A stretch of DNA of 64,000 bases from Streptomyces indicus. Lineage in GTDB: Bacteria; Actinomycetota; Actinomycetes; Streptomycetales; Streptomycetaceae. Positions within the stretch are counted from its first letter, which is position 1; each line of letters begins with the position of its first letter. The DNA lies in contig NZ_FNFF01000020.1 in NCBI RefSeq assembly GCF_900100315.1, forward strand, positions 61,414 through 125,413, read 5' to 3'. The notes under the pieces are model-generated. The model saw only the letters and a list, made by a program, of their open reading frames with translations, searched no databases and was not told where the DNA came from. Shown piece by piece: positions 8,756 through 17,178 of the stretch. Both the position numbers and the translations under genes were made by a program.

Positions 8756-9790
8756 ATGCCGACCGCCGCCGCCACCTCCCCCAAGGCGCACCGCCCGATC
8801 GCGGCCAGACGCCTCGCCCTGACCGGAGTGGCGCTCCTCGCGCTCCTCCTCGCCGTGCTGCTCTCGCTCGCCGTCGGCGCCCGCGCCATCGCGCCGTCGG
8901 CCGTCGTCGATGCGCTCCTGAACGGCGGGCACAGCGACGCGGCCGAGGTCGTACGGGAGCTGCGGGTGCCGCGCACGCTGATCGGTCTGATGGTGGGCGC
9001 CGCGCTCGCCCTCGCGGGCACCGCGTTGCAGGGCATCACGCGCAATCCGATCGCGGACCCCGGGATCCTCGGGATCAGCCAGGGCGCGTCCGTGGCGGTC
9101 GTGCTCGCCATCGCGTTCGCGGGGATCCACTCGCTCTCCGGATACGTGTGGTTCGCGTTCGCGGGCGCCGCCGTCGCCTCCGTCGCGGTGTACGCGATCG
9201 CCTCCAGCGGGCGCGGGGGCGCGACGCCCGTGAAGCTCGCGCTCGGCGGTGCGGCGATCAACGCGCTGCTCGTGTCCGTGACGATGGCGGTCCTGACGAC
9301 GAAGGCGTCCGCGCTGGACGAGTTCCGGTTCTGGCAGGTCGGGTCGATCGCCGGACGCGGGTCCGACGTGGTCGGGCAGGTGTGGCCGTTCCTGCTCGTC
9401 GGGGTGGTCCTGGTGTTCTCGGTGGCGCGCGGGCTCGACGCGCTGGCGCTCGGCGAGGACGTGGCGAAGGGGCTCGGGCAGCGGGTCGCGACCGTGCGGA
9501 TCGTGGGCGGGCTCGGGGCGACCGTGCTCACCGGGGTCGGGGTCGCGGCGGCCGGTCCGATCGCGTTCGTCGGGCTCGCGGTGCCGCATATCGCGCGGGC
9601 GGTCGTGGGCTCGGACCACCGCTGGGTGCTGCCGATGGCCGCGCTGATCGGGCCCGTGATGCTGCTCGTGTCGGATGTGGTCGGGCGGGTGGTCTTCCCG
9701 CCGTCGGAGGTGCCTGCGGGTGTGATGACCGCGCTGATCGGTGTGCCGTTCCTGGTGACGCTCGTACGGCGGAAGGCGGTGGCGGCATGA
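8756..9790 (+). CDS. FecCD-family siderophore ABC permease (first)
   Basis: A 344-aa integral membrane protein of normal FecCD length with about ten helices. After an N-terminal anchor it has the family motifs VRELRVPRTLIGLMVGAALALAGTALQGITRNPIADPGILGISQGA and, near the C-terminus, GPIAFVGLAVPHIAR, the region that contacts the ATPase. It imports ferric siderophore with the permease and ATPase that follow. There is no substrate-binding lipoprotein in the operon. Expression is probably iron-controlled. Confidence 0.92.
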   Translation: MPTAAATSPKAHRPIAARRLALTGVALLALLLAVLLSLAVGARAIAPSAVVDALLNGGHSDAAEVVRELRVPRTLIGLMVGAALALAGTALQGITRNPIADPGILGISQGASVAVVLAIAFAGIHSLSGYVWFAFAGAAVASVAVYAIASSGRGGATPVKLALGGAAINALLVSVTMAVLTTKASALDEFRFWQVGSIAGRGSDVVGQVWPFLLVGVVLVFSVARGLDALALGEDVAKGLGQRVATVRIVGGLGATVLTGVGVAAAGPIAFVGLAVPHIARAVVGSDHRWVLPMAALIGPVMLLVSDVVGRVVFPPSEVPAGVMTALIGVPFLVTLVRRKAVAA

Positions 9791-9824
9791 ACCCGGCGGC
9801 CGTACGGCACGGGGCGGTGGCGGC

Positions 9825-10904
9825 ATGAGCACCCTCGCCGACTCCTCCGCGAAGGGCAGCCGGGTGCGTCCCGCCGGCTACGGCGTGCTGCGCACGGGAC
9901 CGGCCGCGTTCCTCGTGCACCGGCGGGCGGTGGGCATGGGCGCCGCGCTGCTCGTGCTGCTTGCCGCGGCCTCGGTGCTCTACCTGTGCGTGGGCGAGTC
10001 CTTCGTCTCTCCCGGCAACGTCCTGAAGGTCCTGCTCGGCGGCACCTCGCCCGACGAACTGGTCGTCGAGGAGCTGCGGTTGCCGCGTCTGGTCGTGGCC
10101 CTGCTCGTGGGCCTCGCCTTCGGTGTCGCGGGCGCCCTGGTCCAGACCGTCGCGCGCAATCCGCTCGCGAGCCCCGACGTCATCGGCATCAGCCAGGGTG
10201 CGAGCGCGCTCACGGTCGCCGCGATGACGCTGGGCGTCACCTCGTACAGCGTGCTGCCGTATCTGTCCGTGGCGGGCGGGATCCTCGCCGCCGCGCTGGT
10301 CTATCTCTTCGCGTGGCGCGGCGGGCTGCACGCCACGCGCTTCGTCCTGATCGGCATCGGCTTCGCGATCGCGCTGCGCTCGGTCACCACGCTGTTCATG
10401 ACCAAGGGCGACTACCTCGTCGCCCAGCAGGCGCAGATCTGGATGACCGGGTCGCTCAACGGGCGCGGCTGGCCCGAGGCCGAGGTACTCGGACCGCTGC
10501 TCCTGGTGCTCGTGCCGGCGATCGCGTGGGCCGCGCGCGCCCAGCGCAACGTGTCCCTCGACGACGACACGGCGACCGCGCTCGGGGTGCGGCTCGGGCG
10601 CGTACGGCTCGGTCTGGTCGGACTCGGTGTGGTGCTCGCCTCGGTGGCCACCGCGGCCGCCGGGCCGGTGGACTTCGTGGCGCTGCTCGCGCCGCAGATC
10701 GCGCGCCGGATGACCCGGACCGCGCAGATCCCGCTGGTCTCCAGCGCGCTCATGGGCGCGCTGATCGTGGTGCTCGCAGACCTGCTCGCGCGTCGGCTCT
10801 TCTCGCCCACCGAACTGCCGGTGGGAGTCCTGACGGCCGCGGTGGGCGCGCCGTATCTGATCTGGTTGATCATCCGCAGCCGTACCGTCGGAGGAAGCTC
10901 GTGA
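9825..10904 (+). CDS. FecCD-family siderophore ABC permease (second)
   Basis: A 359-aa partner of the preceding permease, starting MSTLADSSAKGSRVRPAG 34 bp after it. It repeats the family motifs (EELRLPRLVVALLVGLAFGVAGALVQTVARNPLASPDVIGISQGAS and GPVDFVALLAPQIAR). Two different FecCD subunits in tandem imply a heterodimeric channel. Its TGA stop overlaps the GTG start of the ATPase gene (GTGA), so the two are translationally coupled. Confidence 0.92.
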   Translation: MSTLADSSAKGSRVRPAGYGVLRTGPAAFLVHRRAVGMGAALLVLLAAASVLYLCVGESFVSPGNVLKVLLGGTSPDELVVEELRLPRLVVALLVGLAFGVAGALVQTVARNPLASPDVIGISQGASALTVAAMTLGVTSYSVLPYLSVAGGILAAALVYLFAWRGGLHATRFVLIGIGFAIALRSVTTLFMTKGDYLVAQQAQIWMTGSLNGRGWPEAEVLGPLLLVLVPAIAWAARAQRNVSLDDDTATALGVRLGRVRLGLVGLGVVLASVATAAAGPVDFVALLAPQIARRMTRTAQIPLVSSALMGALIVVLADLLARRLFSPTELPVGVLTAAVGAPYLIWLIIRSRTVGGSS

Positions 10905-11692
10905 GCCGGCTCACCACCCAGGCGCTGACCCTCGCCTACGAGGACCGCACGGTCGTCGAGGACCTGGACCTCGCGATCCCGGACGGCCGGGTCACCGTGA
11001 TCGTCGGCCCCAACGCCTGCGGCAAGTCGACCACGCTGCGCGCCCTCGGCCGCCTCCTCAAGCCGAAGTCGGGCGCGGTCCTGCTCGACGGCAGCGAACT
11101 CGCCAAACTGCCCACCAAGCGCATCGCCCAGCAGATCGGCCTGCTCCCGCAGACCCCCGTCGCCCCCGAGGCGATCACGGTCGCGGACCTGGTCTCGCGC
11201 GGGCGCCAGCCGCACCAGCACTGGTGGCAGCAGTGGTCGGACGAGGACGAGCGCGCGGTGACGGAGGCGATGGCCCGCACCGACGTCACGGACCTGGCGG
11301 AGCGCTCCGTGGACGAGCTCTCCGGCGGCCAGCGCCAGCGCGTGTGGATCGCGATGGCCCTCGCGCAGGAGACGGACCTGCTCCTGCTCGACGAGCCGAC
11401 CACGTACCTGGACATCTCGCACCAGGTGGAAGTCCTCGACCTGGTCCGCCAGTTGAACCACGACAAGGGCCGCACGGTGGTGGTCGTCCTGCACGACCTC
11501 AACCAGGCCGCCCGCTACGCCGACCACCTCGTCGCGATGAAGTCGGGCCGCGTGGTGGCCTCGGGCCCGCCCTCGGAGGTGGTCACGGCGGATCTCGTCC
11601 ACGAGGTCTTCGGCCTGGACTGCGTGGTGGTCCCGGACCCGGTGACGGGGTCGCCGCTGGTGGTGCCGGGGGCGCCGTGGAAGGCGGCGTAG
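10901..11692 (+). CDS. siderophore ABC transporter ATP-binding protein
   Basis: A 263-aa FepC/FhuC-type ATPase from a GTG (VSRLTTQALTLAYEDRTVV). The Walker A motif is GPNACGKST, the signature LSGGQRQR, Walker B LLLLDEPT, and the switch His lies in VVVVLHDLNQAARYADH. It powers the FecC/FecD-type pair encoded just upstream, with which it overlaps by 4 bp. The S-loop region includes QHWWQQW, typical for siderophore importers. The binding lipoprotein must be encoded elsewhere. Confidence 0.95.
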   Translation: MSRLTTQALTLAYEDRTVVEDLDLAIPDGRVTVIVGPNACGKSTTLRALGRLLKPKSGAVLLDGSELAKLPTKRIAQQIGLLPQTPVAPEAITVADLVSRGRQPHQHWWQQWSDEDERAVTEAMARTDVTDLAERSVDELSGGQRQRVWIAMALAQETDLLLLDEPTTYLDISHQVEVLDLVRQLNHDKGRTVVVVLHDLNQAARYADHLVAMKSGRVVASGPPSEVVTADLVHEVFGLDCVVVPDPVTGSPLVVPGAPWKAA

Positions 11693-11773
11693 CCGCCACT
11701 CCCCCACCGGACCCACGGGTCACAGGGTTTACTTGGGGCGTCATCTGACGTTCAACAGGGTGGGGATTCTGCG

Positions 11774-12682
11774 ATGACTTCAAGAAGGCTGTTCCTGGGT
11801 GCGTTCACGGCGGGGGCTGTGACCGTGGCTGCGGGGGCGAGTGAGGCGGCCGCAGCCGAGGCGGAGGGCGTCGTCGAAGGGGACACGACGTTCACCGGGG
11901 CGGTGAAGGCCACCTCGTTCCACACGGATTCGGCTGCGATGTCGTCGTTCGCCGGCACCGCGGCTACCGCGCACACGCACACGCTGACGGTGCGGCAGGC
12001 GGGGACCGTCGTCGACAGCGTGGCGCTGAACGTCACGTCGACGAACCCGAACGATTCCGCGATGTGGGTGTCCGGCAAGGAGAAGGCGCGCGGCACTCTC
12101 AAGGTCACGCACCAGGGTTACGCGGACGGGTCGGACTACGAAGCCGCGGCGATCTCCATCTGGTTGTCGACCGCGGACGGCGTGGAAGGAACGCGGGCCC
12201 AGGGCATCTTCATGCGGCCCGCGCCCGGGAACGGACCGACCAAGGGCAACCTCATCACCTTGCGCAACAACGAGGACAAGGTGGACGACTTCGTCGTGAA
12301 GGCCAACGGCCGAGTCGGCCTCGGTCTGCCGTACGGGATGAACCCCCGTGCTCGGATCGAGATCGCCCAGCGCCCGGGTGACACGATGGGCCTGATGCTG
12401 CAGGCCAACCCTGAGAGCACCGCCCACCTCGCCGACTTCCGCAACAGCCAGGACGTCTCGCAGACCCGAGTCCTCAACGACGGAACGCTTGCCTCGCGCA
12501 ACGTGTACCTCGGTGGCAGCGGATCGCCGCAGTTCGGCGGAGGTGACGCGGTCGTCGGCATCCGCAACCGCGCGCTCAAGCCCACCACGAACCCCGCCAA
12601 CGGCGGCGTCCTCTACGCGGAGAACGGGGCTCTCGTGTGGCACGGCTCCAACGGCACAGTCACCACCATCGCCCCGGCCTGA
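11774..12682 (+). CDS. Tat-type secreted protein, hyaluronidase-like
   Basis: A 302-aa protein with a twin-arginine-like signal (MTSRRLFLGAFTAGAVTVAAGASEAAAA), preceded by GGTGGGG about 9 nt from the ATG. The mature part is Gly/Asn-rich with repeated short strands (VVDSVALNVTSTNPNDSAMWVSGKEKARG; GVEGTRAQGIFMRPAPGNGPTKGNLITLRNN). It resembles Streptomyces secreted proteins annotated as hyaluronidase or hyaluronoglucosaminidase, and phage-tail-type beta-helix hyaluronate lyases. I cannot point to catalytic residues, so the activity is an inference. A coiled-coil miniprotein follows 20 bp downstream. Confidence 0.55.
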   Translation: MTSRRLFLGAFTAGAVTVAAGASEAAAAEAEGVVEGDTTFTGAVKATSFHTDSAAMSSFAGTAATAHTHTLTVRQAGTVVDSVALNVTSTNPNDSAMWVSGKEKARGTLKVTHQGYADGSDYEAAAISIWLSTADGVEGTRAQGIFMRPAPGNGPTKGNLITLRNNEDKVDDFVVKANGRVGLGLPYGMNPRARIEIAQRPGDTMGLMLQANPESTAHLADFRNSQDVSQTRVLNDGTLASRNVYLGGSGSPQFGGGDAVVGIRNRALKPTTNPANGGVLYAENGALVWHGSNGTVTTIAPA

Positions 12683-12702
12683 CCGAACCCCGAGGAACCA
12701 CC

Positions 12703-12858
12703 GTGGAACTGACCCCCGAACAACTCGTAGCCGAGTTCCAGGACGCCGTCATGGAGCTCTACTTCGCGCGCAAGCGCATCGCCGTGCTCGAGTCCGAGAA
12801 CCAGGCGCTCCGGGCCGAACTCGCCCTCGCCGCGCAGCCGGCGGAGGCGGAGTCCTGA
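12703..12858 (+). CDS. 51-aa coiled-coil miniprotein
   Basis: A 51-aa protein from a GTG (VELTPEQLVAEFQDAVMEL) with GAGGA 6 nt upstream. The middle, ELYFARKRIAVLESENQALRAELALA, is a leucine-zipper-like coiled coil with heptad-spaced hydrophobics. There is no signal peptide, although the preceding gene encodes an exported protein. The 20-bp spacing suggests one transcript. Function unknown. A longer frame starts inside the preceding gene but lacks a ribosome site. Confidence 0.6.
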   Translation: MELTPEQLVAEFQDAVMELYFARKRIAVLESENQALRAELALAAQPAEAES

Positions 12859-12897
12859 GCAGACGGGGGTGACCGGACGAGCCCCGGCCACCGCAGC

Positions 12898-15333
12898 TCA
12901 CTCCTCCGCCAGCTCCGCCACCCCCGTGATCCGGTGCAGCGGATACGTGCGGACCTCGTCGGCCGTGTGGTCGTAGCCCGTGACGAAGCCGCCCTCCACG
13001 CGGACGGGGGCGATGACGCGCTGGCTCGCGGTGCCCTCCGCGTTGACGTAGCCGATCCACAGGGCGTCGCCTGTCATCACCGCCGCCTGCATCGTGGCCA
13101 GCGTCTCCGCGGCCGTGGTGCGCGGGAGATGGCCGTCCGTGGTCGTCGGGGTCTCCTTGCGCGGGGCGGTGGAGGCCAGGTCGCCCGCGCGGATCGCGCG
13201 GACCGCCGCGCCGAGCAGCGTGGCGTCGGGGACCGGGGGGCCGTCGGGGACCGGCTCCGGGGGTGTGCGCGGCGGGGTGCGGTGGGAGTGGGCGCGGGTG
13301 ATCAGGACGTCGCCTTCGGCCGACTCGGCGGCCGGGGCGAAGCCCATCGTGCGCAGGCCTTCGAGGAGGGTGCCGGGGTCCGCCTGGGCGGCCAGGACCG
13401 TGGGGGCCAGGCGGCGCAGGCGCAGGCCCTGGGAGCGCTTGTCGGCGAGGATCTCGCCGAGGACGGCCTCGTCGTCGCAGCGCACGTACGCGGAGGCCGC
13501 GCCGATCCTCAAGTGGCCGTGTTTGCGGGCCACATCGTCGATCAGGTACGCCAGCGGCTGCGGCACGGGCGTACGGCTGTGGGCCGTCAGGAAGGCCTGG
13601 AGGTCGGAGGCGGACTTGCCGGCGTCGAGCGCGCGGCGGACCGAGGCGGCCGTGAACCGGTAGACCGTGGCACCGCCCTTGGACTCCACGTCCGCGAGGA
13701 CGCCCAGCATGTCGGCGAGCGGGCGCTCCAGGGGGCCGGGCGCGACCGCGGTGAGGTCGGCCTGGAGCAGGACGTGGTCGAGCGGGTCCGGGATGAGGGG
13801 CGCGAGCACCCGTACGAGCAGCTCGTCGTCCTCGACGAGCAGCGCGCGGCCGTGCGAGGAGAGGGCGCCGCGGCCCGTCACGCCCAGCAACTCGGCTTCC
13901 GTGAGCGCCCATTGGGCCAGGCGCGAGCGCAGGTCGTCCTGGCCCGCGGCGCCGGAGCCGGCCGCGCCGCCGCGCAACGGGCGCTCCCAGCGCAGCCGTT
14001 CGAGAATCGACGCCGGGGCGGGCGCGCCGCCCTCCGGCAGCGCGGCGAGCAGGTCGAGGACGCGGCGGCGGACCTCGGGGGCGGCCGAACGGTCCAGGTG
14101 CGGGCCGAGCACCGACATCACGCGGTCCTTGGCGTCGCGCGAACCGGCCACGCCCGGCGCGCGGGTGGCCGCGAGCCACGCGGTCGCCAGCACCTGCCAG
14201 CGCTCGGCGGGCGACTGCTCCAGCCATGCGTCGTACGCGGGCGTCGCGGCGTACCGCTCGTCGGCCTCGCCGTCGGAGGCCACCAGGCCCGCCGCGTAGG
14301 CGAGTTCGATCCAGAAGGCCGCCACCGGCTCCGACACGTCGAGCGCGACGGCGGTACGCTTGAGGTCGCGCACGCTCAGGCCGCCGGCCCGCAGCACCGC
14401 GGGCCCGCCCTCGTCCCAGTCCTTCAGGAGCTCCTCGACGGTGGCGAGCGCGGTGTAGGCCTGCCCGGCCGCGGTGGCGTCGACCACGCGGCCGCTGTGC
14501 GTGGACGCGGCCTCGACCGGCGGCGGCAGCGGCCTGGGCTCGCGGTGCGCGCGCCCGCCGCGCAGGTGCAGCGCGGCCTCGCGCGGCAGCACCACGGTGC
14601 CGGGCGCGGTGGGCAGCAGCAGTCCGCGGTCGAGCAGCCAGCGGACGTGGGGCGCGGGCTGGGCGGTGACCTGCCCGTACGGCGGCCCCCACGTCAGCCG
14701 CCCGAGCACCTCCAAGGCGTCCACGGGGGCCTCGTCGAGCAGGGCGCTCATCCTCGTACGGTCGCGGAACAGGTCCGTGAGCGCGGTGACCGCCGACACC
14801 GCGTCGTGCGTGGGCGTGAGGCCCGCGCCCGCGAGCAGCTGCTGCACGCGGCCCGGCGACATCCCCGAGGTGGCCTCGGCGACGGTGGGTCCGAGGCCGG
14901 TCGGCGAGGGGTGGCCCGGGCTCGGCGCGAGCAGCTCGCGCGCCGTGCGCACCAGGCGCAGCCGGTCGTCCCCGCCCCACACGAGGGCCTGCTCGCGCAG
15001 GGTGGCGAGCGCCACGGGCAGGGCGGCCTCGATGTCCGCGTCCCGCTCGCCGTCGCCGGTGAGGAGGGCTTCCAGCTGCGCGTACGTGGCCGGGTCAGGG
15101 GCGACCGCGAGCGCCTCGGCGGTCTGGAGCGCGAAGGTGTCGAGGCGCTCCAGGGCGCGGACGACCGAGGCACGCGTGCCGGCCCGGGTGGCGAGCTGGG
15201 TCAGGTCGTTGGGCACCGGACTGAGCAGGTCGGCCCGCGCCCGCAGCAGGGCGGCGAGCGACGCGTCGTCGCGCTGCCGCAGCTCCTCGGCCAGCGTCCG
15301 CGGGGTGGCAGTGGCCGTGCTCTCGGTCCTCAT
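12898..15333 (-). CDS. XPB-associated helicase-like protein (helicase C-terminal domain type)
   Basis: An 811-aa protein starting MRTESTATATPRTLAEELRQRDDASLAALLRARADLLSP. The N-terminal half is a winged-helix-rich region (RAGTRASVVRALERLDTFALQTAEAL). The last 250 residues have the XPB/Ssl2 damage-recognition-like layout (LAYLIDDVARKHGHLRIGAASAYVRCDDEAVLGEIL) and end with a WYL-like tail (IGYVNAEGTASQRVIAPVRVEGGFVTGYDHTADEVRTYPLHRI). No Walker A is seen. It resembles mycobacterial Rv0862c, which I recall sits next to the XPB gene Rv0861c; here XPB lies 6 kb away on the same strand. A DNA-repair role is inferred. Confidence 0.75.
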   Translation of the reverse strand: MRTESTATATPRTLAEELRQRDDASLAALLRARADLLSPVPNDLTQLATRAGTRASVVRALERLDTFALQTAEALAVAPDPATYAQLEALLTGDGERDADIEAALPVALATLREQALVWGGDDRLRLVRTARELLAPSPGHPSPTGLGPTVAEATSGMSPGRVQQLLAGAGLTPTHDAVSAVTALTDLFRDRTRMSALLDEAPVDALEVLGRLTWGPPYGQVTAQPAPHVRWLLDRGLLLPTAPGTVVLPREAALHLRGGRAHREPRPLPPPVEAASTHSGRVVDATAAGQAYTALATVEELLKDWDEGGPAVLRAGGLSVRDLKRTAVALDVSEPVAAFWIELAYAAGLVASDGEADERYAATPAYDAWLEQSPAERWQVLATAWLAATRAPGVAGSRDAKDRVMSVLGPHLDRSAAPEVRRRVLDLLAALPEGGAPAPASILERLRWERPLRGGAAGSGAAGQDDLRSRLAQWALTEAELLGVTGRGALSSHGRALLVEDDELLVRVLAPLIPDPLDHVLLQADLTAVAPGPLERPLADMLGVLADVESKGGATVYRFTAASVRRALDAGKSASDLQAFLTAHSRTPVPQPLAYLIDDVARKHGHLRIGAASAYVRCDDEAVLGEILADKRSQGLRLRRLAPTVLAAQADPGTLLEGLRTMGFAPAAESAEGDVLITRAHSHRTPPRTPPEPVPDGPPVPDATLLGAAVRAIRAGDLASTAPRKETPTTTDGHLPRTTAAETLATMQAAVMTGDALWIGYVNAEGTASQRVIAPVRVEGGFVTGYDHTADEVRTYPLHRITGVAELAEE

Positions 15334-15704
15334 CCGCACCACGGTAGTCCCTGGGACCGACAGGGCGGCGGTGTGCGCGGTACGGTCGGAGCGCCGGGAT
15401 GACGTAAGAGGGCATACCCGGACGGGACTTGGCGGTGCGCGACGGTGCACGGCGGCCGTGGCGCCGCGGGTGGCTGCGGCGGCGCGGGCGGCGACGGTCG
15501 GGCGGCGGTCGGGTCGGGCGGTCTCCGGGCGCGGGCGGCGATGGCGGCTCGGGTGACGGCGGCGGTTCGGGTGCGGCGGCTCGCGCGGCGAGGGCGGCCC
15601 GCGTGGCGGCGGCTGTGCGGGCGCCGGTGGCTGTGCGTGCGCTGGTGGCTCGCGTGGCGGGCGAGTCCTGTGGACAACGGCAAGGCGGCAGGGGGTTCGG
15701 TCCG
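15334..15704. other. 371-bp G+C-rich low-complexity intergenic region
   Basis: This lies between the divergent helicase-like and HAAS genes. From about 15440 to 15660 the + strand is a string of degenerate GGCGGCG/GGCTCG/GCGGCTGTG units, which keep several frames open without coding character. The reading frame of the HAAS gene extends back to 15429, but that part is Arg/Ala/Gly filler with no ribosome site. Promoters for both genes must lie here; none is recognisable. Confidence 0.5.
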
Positions 15705-16865
15705 GTGGCGATCGAGAGCGATCAGCTGGTCTTCGACTATCTGAGCCGGGTCGGCGACCTGGCCCAGCAGCGGCAGCTGTCCTCCTCGGCGCGGATGCGC
15801 CTGGTCACCGAGGTGCGCGCGGAGATCGAGAAGCGGCGCGGCCGGGCGGTCGGCGGCGAGACCCCCGCGTCCGTCCGGCGGCTGCTCGCGCGGATCGGCC
15901 GGCCCGAGGAGCTCGTGGCGAAGGCGGCGGCGGGCCAGGAGCTCGATCTGCCGCCCGACGTGGAGGTGCCGGTCCAGCGCACCGGGACACGGCGGTTCGG
16001 GCGGGCGGCGAAGGAGTCGGACGGTGCAGGCGGGTCCGCCACGTCCGGCGGGTCGGCGGTGCCGGACGACTCGGACTCAGGACGCCGTTCCGGCCTGGCC
16101 GGGCTCTCCGGCCTGCGCCGCACCCTCCCTCGCCCCCGCCGTTCCGGGCCGGGCGATGAGCCCGAGCTGCCGCCGCGCCCCGTGGCCTCGCCGCCGCATC
16201 TCGCGGGCGAGGACGAGCTCGGGCCGAGCGGGTCGGAGCCGGACTGGTGGCGGGTGGACGCCACCCCGTTCGGGCCTTCGGACACCGTGCCCGGCTTCGT
16301 CGGCGGCATCGAGATCCCCGAAATACTGAAGCCGCCGCCCAAGGACGACGAGGAGGACGAGGGCGCCGGACAGGTGCCGGGCGCCCGGCGGTCCGCGCGG
16401 CTCGAGAAGGCCGCGGTCGTCGAGGAGGACGGGAGCGACGAGCTCGACGAGGCCGTGGAGACCGCCGGCCGCAGGCGGCTGCTGCCGCGGTTGCGGCGCG
16501 CCCCCGCCGAGCGCTCCCTGAGCTTCAGCAATCCGCTGCTGCTCATCGCCGCCGCGCTCCTGGTCGCGGGGGTCGTGATGGGCAACCCCCTTCCGCTGGC
16601 GGCCGGTTGGGGCATCGCGTACGCCTCGCGCCGCCTCACCCGCAACGAGGCGAAGCTCGCCGTCCTGTGGGTGCCGGGGCTGGCCGTGGCCTCCGGCCTC
16701 GTATGGCTGTGGGGCCGGGTCGAGGGCCGCTGGGGCGAGCCCGTCGCGGACGAGGCGATGGGCTCGGCCGTGTCCGAGACCTGGCCGTGGGTGGTACGCG
16801 GAGCCGCCCTCGCCTCGGCCCTGTTCCTGGTGTGGCGCTCGCAGCGGCGGTCCGGCGGGGAGTGA
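15705..16865 (+). CDS. HAAS-domain membrane protein
   Basis: A 386-aa protein from a GTG (VAIESDQLVFDYLSRVGDLAQQ) with GCAGGGGG upstream. Residues 1-80 form a HAAS/DUF1700-like helical domain (MRLVTEVRAEIEKRR...VRRLLARIGRPEELV). HAAS domains are known as regulatory modules linked to membrane sensing. A disordered, acidic and proline-rich linker of about 170 residues follows. The C-terminus has three to four membrane helices (NPLLLIAAALLVAGVVMG; VLWVPGLAVASGLVWLWG; GAALASALFLVW). Function unknown; a membrane-anchored regulatory role is plausible. Confidence 0.7.
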   Translation: MAIESDQLVFDYLSRVGDLAQQRQLSSSARMRLVTEVRAEIEKRRGRAVGGETPASVRRLLARIGRPEELVAKAAAGQELDLPPDVEVPVQRTGTRRFGRAAKESDGAGGSATSGGSAVPDDSDSGRRSGLAGLSGLRRTLPRPRRSGPGDEPELPPRPVASPPHLAGEDELGPSGSEPDWWRVDATPFGPSDTVPGFVGGIEIPEILKPPPKDDEEDEGAGQVPGARRSARLEKAAVVEEDGSDELDEAVETAGRRRLLPRLRRAPAERSLSFSNPLLLIAAALLVAGVVMGNPLPLAAGWGIAYASRRLTRNEAKLAVLWVPGLAVASGLVWLWGRVEGRWGEPVADEAMGSAVSETWPWVVRGAALASALFLVWRSQRRSGGE

Positions 16866-16911
16866 GCGGAGGCCCGGCAGCGTGGGTACGTACGGCGGCG
16901 GACCGGGCCGC

Positions 16912-17135
16912 GTGAATCCGTATCGCCACGGACCGGCCCCACGGATCCTGACTGCCACGGCCCCGACCACACGGACCCGCACCGCCACGCACCAGGCCGC
17001 GTGAATCCGTACCGCGACGGACCGGACCGCATGAATCCGCACCGCCACGGACCAGACCGCACGGACCCGCACCGCCACGGACCAGACCGCCACGGACCGG
17101 GCCGCCACGGACCGGGCTGCGCGGACCCGCACCAC
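16912..17135 (+). repeat. degenerate 30-bp / 15-bp tandem repeat
   Basis: The stretch is made of variants of a 30-bp unit of the form GAATCCGCACCGCCACGGAC plus CGGACCGCAT. Toward the right end it breaks into 15-bp sub-units CGCCACGGACCGGGC. From 17001 the frame is open and would read (V/M)NPHRHGPDR repeats. The left copies are interrupted in frame by TGA, and no ribosome site is seen, so I treat it as non-coding. It fills the gap between the convergent HAAS and HelD-like genes. Confidence 0.7.
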
Positions 17136-17178
17136 CGCAGCCCGCCCCGCACCGCAGCCCGCCCGACACCCCCCGGAT

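Noticed and set aside
12934..15402. 822-codon frame on the + strand
   Set aside because: Antisense shadow of the XPB-associated helicase-like gene.
16912..17135. Possible CRISPR array
   Set aside because: Units abut each other with no unique spacers, and no cas genes are nearby.
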